Part shown: positions 21,335-33,677 of the stretch, piece after piece | Position numbering within the stretch: the stretch's first letter is position 1 | How the letters are laid out: every line of letters begins with the position of its first letter | From: Macrolepiota albuminosa | Lineage: Eukaryota > Basidiomycota > Agaricomycetes > Agaricales > Agaricaceae | Assembly (NCBI GenBank): GCA_027475525.1 | Contig: JAMWFC010000053.1 | Span: forward strand, 1,302,001-1,366,000 | Length of the DNA: 64,000 nucleotides | Reading direction: 5' to 3' | Program-made: the position numbers and the translations under genes | The notes under the pieces: model-generated | Database searches by the model: none | What the model saw: the letters and a program-made list of their open reading frames with translations, nothing else | Told to the model about the DNA's origin: nothing

Positions 21335-23894
21335 TTGTCAAACCCAGCCCTATTCCTACTGCCAACAGAAAAGAAATTTGATGGGTCAAATTGGAAGGTG
21401 TTTAAAATGATGATTACCAAGGCCGCACGTGGACAAGGTCTACTGGAGTATCTGGAAGGGAAAATCAAGAACCTGACGGCAAAGAAAGAAGGGGATACAA
21501 CACGCACCCCAGTCCTGGCCACAGCCACTACATGGTGGGGAGCTGCCAACCCAACACCAGAAGAATGGCAACAGTGAGATGCCTACACCTGAAGCATGAT
21601 CATACTTGATGTCATAAATCCGGTCAGCGCTGGAGTGAAGTTAGATGGAAGTGCTGCTGAAGCATGGACATCACTCACGACCCTGCATGATGCTAAATCA
21701 GACCTAGGGCTACTCCAAGCTGAGGAGGAGCTAAATTCCATCAAATACAGGGACGGAGTCAATATTGAGGCACACTTCAGGGCTCTTCACATGGCATGGT
21801 CTAGGGCTAATGATCAGGGAGCAGAGATAGACGATAGACAATTCAGAGCATACATCATTAAGTCGATGCCAAGTACATGGGCACCAGTGACAGGTGCACT
21901 CTTCAACATGAAGACCTCGGCCAAGGTCATCATATGACTTACTACACATGTGCTCTTGCTCCACGGTTCTGCCGTAGTAGCTCTGCCTAATGCAGTGCAT
22001 GCTCTAGCAGCTCAGACAAATGCAAACCGAAACAATAAATCCATGAAGTGCGAAAACTGTGGCTGGAACGGACACTCCAAAGAGAAATGCTTCCGCAAGG
22101 GAGGTAGGATGGAGGGGGAGTATCCCGATTGGTGGCACAAGAATAGGAGTACAGCCAACGCTACTACCACGATGACAACGCCTACCACTATGCAGGTGCC
22201 TGCCCCCCAAGCAAATGCCACAAAGATAGTGTCAGCTGATAACACAACTAATGTGTGCTGCCTTGCTTTTGCAACCCTAACACAGACCCAAATTGGGGAG
22301 GGTGTCATTACATATGCCGACTCAGCAGCCAGCCATCATTTTTTCACCAATCAGTCAGACTTCATGACATATAACCAGCCAGACCTGGTGGAAGCTGCGG
22401 GTGTGACAGCGGAAGGACAAAAGTTCCAGGTATTGGGGTCTGGGCAAGTTCGCAAATGGGTGATGTGTGATGGGGAGTTGATCGAGATGACATTTGACAA
22501 TGCGCTGCACGCCCCTGATCTCATGCACAACCTCGTCTCACTTGGATCCCTTGTTAAGCAAGGAGTAAAAGTTGGCCTTGAGAGTGGTGTCCTGACTGAC
22601 TCAGATGGCAAGATCTTCATGCGTTGCTGTATGGACGGGACAATGTTCATCATCCCTTTCACTAAGCCTCCTTCTGCCCTGTCTGCTTGCTCGCTGACAC
22701 ACCCAATGGACTTTGAAACTTGGCACAGATGCCTAGCGCATGTAGGGAAAAGCACACTCCGCAAAATGATCCAGAAAGACATAGTCAAAGGGCTGACTGT
22801 GACAAAATTGACAGCAAATGGACAGTGCAAAGACTGTATCATGGGCAAGCATGCACGTCAACCATTTGATTAGCAGGTCAAGCCAGAAGCCACACCCTAC
22901 GAAAGAGTAGCGTTTGATCTGTGGGGACCCTCCCATGTCCAAACTATGGGAGGTAAATCACTCATGCTAGTGGCAACTGATCAGGGTGGTGTGGAATGTG
23001 CCATCTGGTTCCTGGTAAACAAAGCAGCGGAGACAACCCTGACTTGCCTCGAGGCATTTGATGTGCAGGCTGAGACACAGTGGGGCTGGCGGGTGAAAGT
23101 GATTAGGACAGACAGTGAGACCAAATTCAACAATGAGCTGTGGGATAACTATTGCCTCAAACGTGGAATCGTGCACACAATGACTGCACCACACTCATCA
23201 GCAGCAAATGGTGTGGCTGAGCGCAGAAATCGTACTATCCTCGACTTAGCAAGGAGTATGCTAAGCGACTCCCAGCTCCCAGCACGCTACTGGGGTGAAG
23301 CTGCAGCTACAACAGCACACGTATTGGATCTGGTCCCAAGCTTTTGACATCCAGAGAAGACTCCATATGAGATCTGAACTGGGTTCAAGCTTAACGTCTC
23401 ATACCTGCATCCATTTGGCTGTGTGACATATGTGTGGGTCCCAAGGGAGGATGGTGCTAGCAAGCTTGATGTGCAGTCTGTCAAGGCAGTCCTAGTAGGG
23501 TACTTCGGACGAGGAGATTACAAACTACTTGATCGAAGCACAGGCAGAATGTTTCGATCGCACGATGTGATTTTTGAAGAAGGCCCAGCTCATCGTACAC
23601 TCCCTGATGACCGTTCGGGAGAGCCAGTTGACCTATTTGACATCATTGACATTTCTATCCCTGAGCGTGAAATGCCTGACAACATGAACCCCGCAGCTGA
23701 CTTGCACACCGCAGACAATGGTGTCCAGGCACTTGCACTGACTACTAGTGTCCCTGACTCAATTGAGCCTTGATGGTCAACACGATTAGCCGCAAAAAAG
23801 CACAATGTACCCCAGTCACGCAATGTGGACCTGCCCGACTACTCAGATGGCCCTGAAAGTGAGGAGGAGACCTTTGTGAGCATGCCTGGTGCGC
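21335..23894 (+). pseudogene. Copia gag-protease-integrase relic
   Basis: One reading frame runs almost the whole length with six or more in-frame stops. Gag: KKFDGSNWKVFKMMI and LHMAWSRANDQG, then a CCHC knuckle CENCGWNGHSKEKC. Protease: ITYADSAASHHF. Integrase: WHRCLAHVGKSTL plus CKDCIMGKHARQPF, then core residues in VAFDLWGP, IRTDSETKFNN and SSAANGVAERRNRTILD. All stops are TGA or TAG. The stop after TPYEI stands where copia elements normally have Trp, implying a G-to-A change. RT and RNase H are absent: the copy is cut at 23895 by an LTR starting TGATAGGACC. Confidence 0.88.
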
Positions 23895-24477
23895 TGATAG
23901 GACCCTATACAGGTTAGGCGCATCAACGGCAGGCTCGGCACCAGCTCCAGAAATCTTGCCGCACTTGTTCCAAACTTAGCGCACGTGTTCTACCTATTTT
24001 AAGCCATTCCCGATGGCCAGAGATGGCAAGAAGCAGATCCGATCAATGATAGCACCGATGGCAGCAGGAATGACAACTGACAGATGGCATCAGTTACTGA
24101 CGACAGTGCTTGGCGAAAAGATTGATGATCTGTCAAAAACCGACCGACAGCTTGGCGTTTGACCTTGGCGGCTGACATTGCTTAGCGCTCCCAATTTGGC
24201 ACCTGACACCACTTAGGTATGTTGATAGACAGAAGAATGATGGATTGATGATTTAGCGTTGTGATCTGCCGCCTGGCGCTGCTAAGGGTCTTGAATGGAC
24301 GGCAGGGATCTGAAACTGTTGGAGCTACCCCTTATAAAATTTTCTAGTTTACCGCTCTTTGGCCACTGGCAACGGTGAACTCTTTGTAGTATAAAAGTAC
24401 TTACCGACTTGTACAATCATCATCAAACGATAGACCAGAGTTTCCTGCTCCCCTTTCTTTTTTTGTCTCCTTTACGC
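23895..24477 (+). repeat. Gy2-family LTR relic a (truncated)
   Basis: It begins TGATAGGACCCTATAC inside the copia relic and matches the first 580 bp of the Gy2 LTR with many differences. It stops at TTTACGC, where a second LTR of the same family begins. Its right end was not found. Confidence 0.75.
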
Positions 24478-24836
24478 TGATAGGACCCCATACAGGATCA
24501 GCGCATCAACGGCAGGTGACGGCAGCGCGGCACCGACTCGGGATACCTTAGCGCGCGCTAATTATCCAATTTTGGCAATATTTGACGGCCGCGCACGGCA
24601 AGAAGCAGATCCGATCAGTGATAGCGCCGACGGCAGCAAGAATGACAACTGACAGATGGCATCAGTCACTGACGACAGCGCTTAGGAAGAAGCCTGATGA
24701 TCTATCAAAAACTGACGGACAGCTTGGCGTTTGACCTTGGCGGCTGACATTGCTTAGCGCTCCCGATTTGGCACCCGACACCACTTAGGTATGTTGATAG
24801 ACAGAAGAATGATGGATTGATGATTTAGCGTCGCGA
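24478..24836 (+). repeat. Gy2-family LTR relic b, left part
   Basis: It begins TGATAGGACCCC and runs to GCGA at 24833-24836, where the complete Gy2 element is inserted. The sequence continues after Gy2 at 34616. Confidence 0.8.
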
Positions 24837-25774
24837 TGATAGGACCCTATACAAGCTAGGCGCATCAACGGCAGGCTCGGCACCGGCTCCGGAAACCTTG
24901 CCGCACTTGTTCCGAACTTAGCGCACGTGTTCTACCTATTTTAAGCCATTTCTGATGGCCGCGCACAACAAGAAGCAGATCCAATCAGTGATAGCGCCGA
25001 CGGCAGCAAGAATGACAACTGACAGATGGCATCAGTCACTGACGACAGCGCTTAGCGAGAAGCCTGATGATCTATCAAGAACTGACGGACAGCTTGGCGT
25101 TTGACACCGCTTAGCATCTCGATTCGGCGCCTGACATTGCTAAGCACTTTGGACAGACAGAAGGGTGATGAATTGATGGTTTAGCTTCGCGATCTGTCGC
25201 CTGGCGTCGCTAAGGCTCTTGAATGGACGGTAGGGATCTGAAACCGTTGGAGCTACCCCTAGGAAATTTTCCAGTTTACCGCACTCTGGCGTCATTAGCC
25301 ACTGGCGACGGTGAACTCCTTGTAGTATATATAGTACTTACCGACTTGTACATACAGAATCGAATAATAGACCAGAGTTCACCACTCCCCTTTCCTCAGT
25401 CTCCCTTACGCTCAAGAGCTCATTTACGCTACGGTCGGCAACGTCAAACTCATCGGCAGTTACAGACGCTCGCCAACACTCGACATACTCGCGCCTTGCA
25501 ACTACGGCAGGCATTATCGACGCTTAGACTTTGCTAAGCTTATCGTGCTCTTGCCGCTTACCTTTGCCGTGTTCACTTACCGCTTCTTCCTAGGCGCTTT
25601 ACCTTAGCGCTTTACACTTGCCGACCCCGTTACCGACTTTTACCCATTTTCACAGGCGCGTTTTCTGGGACCTGCCCGGGACTCCTCACATCACTAATAG
25701 CGCGCCCAACGCAAACTCTTGGTATGGTAACACTATTGTTACATTTGTTACTGACCAAACTTTGGGCGTCATCA
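24837..25774 (+). repeat. Gy2 5' LTR (938 bp)
   Basis: It is nearly identical to 33678-34615. A TATA-like GTAGTATATATAGTACTTA near 25322 and a CT-rich stretch downstream suggest the element promoter. The termini TGATAG...GTCATCA are shared with the LTR relics in the left part of the window. Confidence 0.95.
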
Positions 25775-25777
25775 AAT

Positions 25778-25795
25778 TGGAGCCCACCGCGAGGG
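25778..25795 (+). other. Gy2 primer-binding site
   Basis: TGGAGCCCACCGCGAGGG lies three bases after the 5' LTR. It begins TGG, complementary to a tRNA 3' CCA end, as expected for a minus-strand primer site. The tRNA was not identified. Confidence 0.65.
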
Positions 25796-26154
25796 ATCTC
25801 TAGAGCAGAATTCCACCAGAAACCCGTCTCCAGCGTAGGCGCCGCCTGCTAGACCAGTCGGCAGAAGGCATAGCTCCTTCCCACCCATCAACTCCACAAC
25901 CACCTGGTGCCTTACCGGGTCTCTCTCTTGCACAGGAACTACAGAACGCCACTGTAGACGCATTTCCTGATCTCTTCCCGCATTCTCTCGATTATAGCGC
26001 CGACGACCCCTTAGCGTTGCCCTTTACCGTACCACAGCCAATCACCCCAATTACTCCGCTAACGCCTCTTTCTCAACTCATTTCTCTTACCCCGTCACCA
26101 ATCTCTAGAACTCTTTCCCCACTACCGCTAACCAAACTCGCCACCACCGTCGCC

Positions 26155-28528
26155 ATGGAACAACAAGTCCAGCGCATGCCGCCACACAACCACTTCTCGG
26201 CACCGAAATGGGATGAATCCAAGCCACAGGAGCTCTCCCAGTATTTCAAGGAGTTGGAGTATTTTTCAGAGATTGTAACATTACCGACCACACGCAGATG
26301 AAGGAGTACGCGGCAAGATACGTATCATATGACACGGCAGAGACGTGGACAGGTTTGACCGAGTTTGCTGCCTTTGTCCCTGCCACCCCACCCGTTCCAG
26401 CCCAAGGCGCTTCGTATGAGGACTGGAAGACGGCAGTGATCCAGTTGTACCCTGGCGCAGAGGAGGCTACGTTCCAGCCCAAGGCGCTTCGTATGAGGAC
26501 TGGAAGACGGCAGTGATCCAGTTGTACCCTGGCGCAGAAGAGGCTACCCGATACTCGGTAAACGAGCTCCAGAAACTAGTACAGGAATCATTCGACAGTG
26601 GCACATCGTCTCTTGGCGCATTCTCCACGTATTACCGCGAATTCCAGAAAATCGCTAGGTGGCTTCTGCAGAATGGCAAGCTATATATTAACGAGGAACG
26701 TCGCCTATTCCAACAAGGCATCCCGACTTTGCTTTGGACTCGCATTGCTCGTCGCCTAGAGATAGTTCACCAGGCCCATCACCCTGACGAGCCCTATAAC
26801 GTTGCCGACGTCTTTGAAGCCGGTAAATGGGTTCTCAAGGGAACGGACACTGGCGTTGAACTGCAGCGCGCTAGGACGAGCCCACCACCCGAGCAAACTA
26901 ACGGTATCATTCCCATCCCGCCTCCTGTTGCCGACTTCGTTAAGAAAGAGGAGCTCAATGCTGCAATTACCGCCGCTGTCGCTTCCGCTATGACTCGTAT
27001 TGAAACCATGATTACCACCAACCTCACTGCTAACCGACCCGCTAACGTACCCGCACCTGGCCCTTGCCACTTCTGTGGGGAAATTGGCCATACCATGACT
27101 AGAGGACGCTGCGTAACTTTAGAAAACTATATTCGGCAAGGAAGAATTCGACGGGCTATCGACGGCAAGATAGTTCTCACCACTGGCGCCATCATTCCCA
27201 ACTACCCAGACAAGAAGTCCTTCCAGGAGCGAGTTGATGAATGGCATAGGCGCAACCCAGGACAGATCGTTACCGGCACGCTTTCTGGCAATGCCAACCC
27301 CAACCCTGAACAGGCGACCCAACAGCAAATGGTTCACGAGGTCTTACATTTCGACAACGTTGGCGACCATCCTACTTTTTCGCGGGAAGAACGTATCGCC
27401 AAGCTGCAGCAGGAATTAGATTCGCTTAAGAATCAGGTGTTTGATGGGGTTGAAGTTAAGCAGCCTAAACAGCCTCTTAAAGGATACAAGCCGATGCCTC
27501 CTGCTAGCAAGTTACCGACTCCTGCTCCTGCCGCACCGCCTGCCACTACCCCTGCTACCACACCAGAACCATCGTCGTCCGCTACCGCTCCCGAACCGCC
27601 TTTGCCGCCTCTCCATCCCTACTCAGGGATTCCTGACCGTTATCATGCTCCCGCACAACAAAACTTTGCCGCTCCCGAGAAACGTCCTGAGGGTGGCTAC
27701 CGACCTACCGCGCCAATCTTTGACATCGAAAAATCAAATCACGTCTTTAGCCGCATCATGAAAACCGCCGTTACCTTGTCAGTTGAAGAACTTTGTAGTA
27801 TTGCCCCAGACGTCCGCAACCAAGTCAAGACGGCAGTCACTCCCCGACGACCCTTGGCGACAACTGTTGCCGAGGTCGAGCTCCCTGGTTTTTCCGTTAC
27901 CGTCGACTCTTTGGACACTGAAGACTCTCCTGCCAACACCATCGCTAACGCCACCTCTGTGGACCCAGTGGAGACCTACCTTAGGTCAGTAGACCATGGA
28001 GAGGACCCCGCCATCCTTACCGTCGCTCAAGAATCACACGCTATTCGCTCCGTCGCGCTAACCGTAGACAATAAGCACGAGGTAGAGGCAATTGTGGATA
28101 GCGGGTCTCAGATCATTTCAATGGCAGCTGAAGTCGCTAACGATCTAGGCCTTATTTACAACCCTACCGTTATACTAAACATGCAGAGCGCTAACGGCAC
28201 AGTAGACCGATCCCTAGGCCTCGCCAAGAATGTGCCGTGCACCCTTGGCGACATTACATTTTATCTTCAGATACACATTTTACGCTCCCCGGCATACGAC
28301 TTACTACTCGGCAGACCTTTCGACGTCTTGGCGCGATCAGTCGTCAAGACAGTTACCGACGAGGAAACGACCCTCACAATTAGCGACCCCAACTCCGGAA
28401 TCCGACGAACGGTGCCAACGTTCCCTAGGGGACAACGAAAAGGCGCCCGCGCTAAGCCCCCGGAGTTTACCGACCAGCACGCCAACGAGCCTCCCCACCG
28501 GTGTTTTCACAGACCATCGAGGAGGTGA
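26155..28528 (+). CDS. Gy2 gag-protease
   Basis: ATG 26155 opens MEQQVQRMPPHNHFSAPKW. A one-base frame change occurs near 26261 within a T run, and a 77-bp duplication follows at 26394. From 26513 the frame is open to 28528. The capsid-like segment includes FSTYYREFQKIARWLLQNGK. A zinc knuckle CHFCGEIGHTMTRGRC (last Cys spaced six) is at about 27063. A Pro-rich linker precedes the aspartic protease with VEAIVDSGSQIISMA and YDLLLGRPFDVLARSVV. The end overlaps the pol frame, which lies at -1 relative to it. Confidence 0.85.
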
Positions 28529-31500
28529 TTGGCGACAATCACGGAGATGTAGCGCTAACGCTGGAATATGACCATTCAACTGGTCTTGTAACTGTTATGT
28601 CTACTGCTTTTCTTGACCAAGATGTTTTAACTACTTTACCTACTACCGACGCAGAGCCTATCCAGAAAAATCAAAACATTACCGACTCCTCTCTTGCCTA
28701 CTTGTACCTTACCGCTTCCGAATCCTTTCAAAATATAGCGTCTACCGATACTTATCTCACTACTCTTCCCGGAGCCTCGTCTCCTGCCGTTCTTGGACTT
28801 GCCGCCCCTCAGGCTACAGTTCCCCTTTCCACTTCTGTATATAACCAAGCTAACGCTCCCAAAAGGAAAGGGGTTCAAGTCAAAAAGAAATATAAGCCAG
28901 TTGCGCTTAAAACAAAACCCGTCGCTACGCACTCTCCCGAGACGTTTAGAATCGAGCGCCAGATCATTGGCGACCCTCTTGCCAACATGCCAGATTTATC
29001 ACCGAATCCGTCACCCTTTCAGCCCACAGGACGTTTTACCACAGAGCGCCAGCAGCAGTTCGCCAAGGAGCACGATACAGGATTTTTGACCAAAGATGAG
29101 TTGAACATCCTTACCGATCTTGTCGCTAAGCAAGACAAAGCCTTTGCTTGGGAGGACTCGGAACGCGGCAGTCTACGTACAGATTTCTTCCCGCCTGTCG
29201 TCATCCCGACTATCCCTCACGTGCCATGGACTGAGCACAACCAACCGTTACCGCCTGGGATTGAAGCCGAGGTCTGCCAAATCATTAGGACCAAGATTAA
29301 GGCTGGCGCGTCTACGAACCCTCCAATAGTTCTTACCGATCCCGCTGGTTCTGCGTCCTCAAAAAGAACGGCAACCTACGCATAGTCCACAGTCTCGAAC
29401 CGCTGAATAGAGTCACCATACGACACTCTGGCGTACCAAAAAGAACGGCAACCTACGCATAGTCCACAGTCTCGAACCGCTGAATAGAGTCACCATACGA
29501 CACTCTGGCGTACCGCCTTTTCCTGACCACTTTGCCGAGTCCTTTGCCGGGCGCATTTGTGGCGCCACCCTTGATCTCTACGTTGGCTACGACGAACGTC
29601 TGATACACCCCTCTTCCCGGGATCTCACTACCTTTCAAACTCCGTTTGGCGCCTTGCGCCTAGTTACCTTGCCGATGGGCTGGACAAACTCAGTCCCTAT
29701 ATTCCATGACGACATCACATTCATCCTCCAACCCGAGATACCGCACCATGTCCTTAGCTTCATTGATGATGTTGGCGTCAAAGGTCCCAAAGACTGGCGA
29801 CTTGTAAACGGCTTACCGGCGACCCATCCCGAGAACCCCAACATTCGCTTAGCGCTATGGGAGTTTTTCCAGCTGCTCAATCGAGTTCTCCAACGTATGA
29901 AGTATAGCGGTGGTACCTTTAGCGGCCACAAACTCCTCTTATGCGCGCCAAGGTTCAAAATACTCGGTCACATCTGCACTCCCGATGGTCGCGTTCCCGA
30001 CGAGTCTCGCTTAGCACTCCTGGAGCAATGGGGCCCTTGCCGCGATTTATCTGAAGTTCGCGCCTTTCTTGGTACCGTAGGCATTCTCAGGATATTCGTC
30101 AAAAATTTTGCCCATCGTGCACACGCCCTTAACCGACTCACCCGCGCTAACGAGCCCTTCGAATTTGGGCCAGACCAGGTCACTGCCCAACGAGACTTAG
30201 TAAAAGCCCTACAAGACGCCAAACCCCTAGTTCCAATCGACTATAGCTCTGCCGACCCTGTTATCTTGGCGGTGGATACCTCGTACATTGCCGTTGGCTA
30301 CTTTTTGTGCCAGTGCCTTAGCGACAATCGGAAACAGCGACGTTACAACCGCTTTGGGTCTATCACGCTAAACGACAGAGAGTCTCACTACAGTCAGCCT
30401 AAGCTAGAGCTCTATGGACTCTTCAAAGCCTTCCGGTCGCTAAAGATGTATTTGATTGGCGTGCAGAACCTTATCGTTGAAGTCGACGCTAGGTACATCA
30501 AAGGCATGCTGCAGAATCCTGACATCCAGCCATCCGCTAGCATGAACCGGTGGGTAGTCGCCATCCTCATGTTTCACTTTGAGTTGGTACACGTCAAGAG
30601 CTCTTTCCATGGACCAGATGGACTCTCTAGGCGACCACGGCAGCCTGGCGACCCGGCAGTGGATCCACAGGCTGATAGCGATTTCGAGGACTGGATCGAC
30701 CGCTTACATGGTTTCGTGCACCTCATACAACAGCCAATCCCCCTACTACGACGGCAACAGCCTGCCAGCATTCTTCTACATCCCATTGTCCCTTACCGCC
30801 CCGAGATCTTTAGCGCACCCCTCACATTCTACACGGCAAGCATCCTTGGACAAGACTTGCCTCCAGTAAAAGTCGTACAGGAACCCCATCCGCTAAGAGA
30901 AGACAGCAAAAACCTAACCTACGATGCCGTTCCCCGATCCGCCAAGGCAATGGCGGAAGACAGTCGCTTGCTAGTAGTTGAACAATGGATACGAGACCTT
31001 AAGCGACCCCCAGACCTTACCGACGAACAATACGCGAAATTTATCCGCTATGCTATCCGTTTCTTCTTTACCGACAACCGCCTTTGGCGACGAAATCGAG
31101 ATGGCGCTCACAAGCTGATCATCAAGCCAGAAAGTCGCTTACGAGTCTTGCGCACCATGCATGACGAGCTAGGACATAGAGGTCTGTACACTACTCGAGC
31201 TTCTCTGTTAGAACGCTTCTGGTGGCCACATGCTAGTGCCGACATCGCCTGGTACATTAGAACTTGCCACCTCTGCCAAATCCAACAGACACACCAAGTG
31301 CTCATACCGCCAACCGTTGCAACGCCAGCTCCCCTCTTCAGCAAAATCTACGTCGATACCATGCATATGCCCAAATCCGGTCGCTACAAGTACATTATTC
31401 AAGGTCGTTGCTCGCTAATCCACTGGCCTGAATTTCGAATGCTTCAAAGAGAAAATACCGAGGCGGTCGCCAAGTGGCTATTTGAAGACGTCATCTGCCG

Positions 31501-32173
31501 TTGGGGAGCGCTAAGAGAAATCGTCACGGATAACGGTGCGCCCATCATCAAAGCACTAACATACCTCGCCAAGAAATACAACATTCACCACATTCGAGTA
31601 TCTGGCTACAACAAGCGCGCCAATGGCCTGGTAGAGAGACCCCACTTTGACGTTCGGCAAGCGCTCTTCAAGGCAGTCGATGGCGACGAGTCTCGTTGGA
31701 GCGAAGCGACTTATTCAGTGTTCTGGTCGGAAAGAGTTACTATTCGTAAGCGCATGGGTTGCTCTCCCTATTACGCGGCTACTGGCACCCATCCTTTACT
31801 CCCTGCCGACATTATAGAAGCGACCTACCTTCAGCCGGCCCCCAACAGTATCTTAGCGACTACCAATCTGATCGCCAGACGAGCTATTGATCTCCAGCGA
31901 AGGAAAGAAGATTTAGAGCGACTCCACGAGGTAGTCTTTAGCGCCCGTCGCCAAGCAGCCCTACGATTCGAAACCGAGCATAGCGCTACCATCAAAGACT
32001 ACAACTTCCCGAGGGGCGCGCTAGTACTTATGTGCAACTCCAAAATCGAGACCTCGTACAACAAGAAAATGCGCCCACGCTTTGGCGCGTCGGCAACGCC
32101 AAGGAGGCTCGTCCAACAGCTGCCATACCACCGGCAGCGACCTTCTTCCTCTGTCCCTCCACAAACTCCCTAG
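28501..32173 (+). CDS. Gy2 pol: RT, RNase H, integrase
   Basis: A long linker is followed by RT with TLDLYVGYDERLI and the catalytic motif LSFIDDVGVKGP, in which Phe-Ile replaces the usual Tyr-Val/Leu. RNase H shows VILAVDTSYIAVGY, KLELYGLFKAF and LIVEVDARYI. Integrase shows an H-H-C-C finger (HDELGHRGLYT...CHLCQIQQT) and core residues in IYVDTMHMPK, IVTDNGAPI and SGYNKRANGLVERPHFD. No chromodomain was seen, so it is a different lineage from Gy1. A 77-bp duplication (29360) breaks the frame early in RT; removing one copy reconnects 29385 to 29654. The last 146 bp overlap the antisense gene. Confidence 0.9.
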
Positions 32174-33508
32174 CCCTCCTAACCAACACCGCACGGGAAA
32201 ACGTCTTCTCGACGAGGGCGTCTGGCGCGCCGCCACGCTCGCGACTTTTGGCCCCATCGATAGTGCAGGCGCGCTTGAGAGCGCCACAACGATAACATGG
32301 CTGGGCCCCAGTCGGGAACCAGCAGCCTTCTGGGTCGTTGTCTGCCCAGCACTTGTCACACTAGCGCTAAGAGTTAGCCAAAGACTCAAGAAGATATAAA
32401 AGTGACTTACCGCTCCCCGTGCCTCCTTGAAAGCCTGCCGGGTCACCAGGGAAACAGTTTTCTTCCCCTTCATCTCCTCCATCACGACCCCGGCCTCTTG
32501 CCCCTCATCAAGGACTGCCTCCTCGCGACGCGGCAACAACAGTCCTTTGAGCTCCTTGTCGTCAAAGGAGCTTTGTGTTGGCGCCTACAAAGACTTAGTA
32601 ATTTCAGTCCAAAAAGAAAAGACCACTTACCGCGTATTGAGGAGCCGCCTTGCGACTCTGCGAATGTCGTTAGCGACCGTCGGCAACGGCAAGCAAAATC
32701 AGCACTTACCTTACGTTTGGAAGCACCTGCCGGCTTCCTCGGCGAGCCCGACTTGCTAGCCGGCAGCACTGGGCTCAAAGTGCTGCCGGCGCGACCTACC
32801 TTGCCGGATCCCTCTGCTACCGCCTGCCTCTCAACGGCAGGCGCCTTCCCAGCGGCAACGTCCTCCATCTCTGCCGCCAATGCTGCCACTCTCTCCCGCT
32901 CCTCTAGCGCCCTGGTAATCTCGCGGGCGTCTTGAGAAACCTCCTCCTGCCTTGCCGCGATCTCCTCCTCCACCTGCATACGTGCCAATGGCGCCAACAC
33001 CTCTTGTTTACTGTGGGGTGATAGATCAGACCAAAGCTAAGTTAAAAGAATGGGTTAGGAATACTCACTCTGCCACAGGTGCGCTTACCGTCATCGGCAA
33101 GGCACCGGACAGAATATCCTCCAACTCGTCCTCTATCGTTGGGACAGGAGGAGGCGCCTGGCAACTCGGTCAGCTAGCGACATGGCAGGCAGCAGAGACG
33201 ACTTACGAAACGAGAGAAGGGCGCTAACCACTCGGCGCCAAGATTGTCAACGTACCGCGCACGGCACCACTCCCGCACCTCAATTTCTCTGTCCCAGCCT
33301 ACGCCAAGGACACGAACCTCGTACCATCGCTCCAGAAGTTTCATCACGCCAGAAGTTTCATCACGCCAACGACTAATTTTTGAGACGCCTCGGCGCCAAC
33401 GCCCTCGATATGGCAAATGAAGTTGTTGGCCTTGGCAATATAAGCATAGGCCGCTTCCTGGGCAGCTAGAGATGGGACAGGGGGCGGAGTTGGAATGCGG
33501 AAAGACAT
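32028..33508 (-). CDS. Gy2 antisense gene: coiled coil plus six-Cys cluster
   Basis: Exons on the minus strand: 33508-33207, 33157-33069, 33010-32710, 32657-32631, 32584-32411, 32360-32028. All five introns have GT...AG ends and are 46-58 bp, apart from a 49-50-bp first one. Total is 402 residues plus TAA after discounting a 17-bp tandem repeat in exon 1 (33332-33365), which otherwise shifts frame. The N-terminus begins MSFRIPTPPPVPSLAAQEAA. Residues about 125-165 form a charged coiled coil (EEEIAARQEEVSQDAREI). The last exon encodes CDKCWADNDPEGC and CYRCGALKRAC, giving C-x2-C-x8-C-x8-C-x2-C-x6-C. The gene points away from the 3' LTR and its end overlaps pol. The spacing recalls zinc-binding clusters, so nucleic-acid binding is a guess. 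No family name is known to me. Confidence 0.72.
33332..33365. repeat. 17-bp tandem duplication in antisense exon 1
   Basis: CCAGAAGTTTCATCACG occurs twice in direct succession. It shifts the antisense frame. Its length differs from the 77-bp class, so it may be a true mutation. Confidence 0.85.
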
Positions 33509-33668
33509 TTTATTTTAATTGAGCGCCAGGAAAAGATGGGGAGAAGAAACGAAGTCCACACTCATGTGCCAGGACTATAAACCAAATCTCAAGAACGCAC
33601 GGACCACTTGTCACAAAAGCGGTAACGGTAGCCTTATTTGGTGACTGAGGACAGTCAATTTTTCAGTT

Positions 33669-33677
33669 GGGGGGAGA
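33669..33677 (+). other. Gy2 polypurine tract
   Basis: GGGGGGAGA directly precedes the 3' LTR start TGATAGG, the expected plus-strand primer. Confidence 0.8.

Noticed and set aside
26756..27091. Minus-strand ORFs of 100-111 codons in Gy2 gag
   Set aside because: They are antisense to a well-supported gag frame, with no introns or motifs, and unlike the antisense gene near the 3' LTR.
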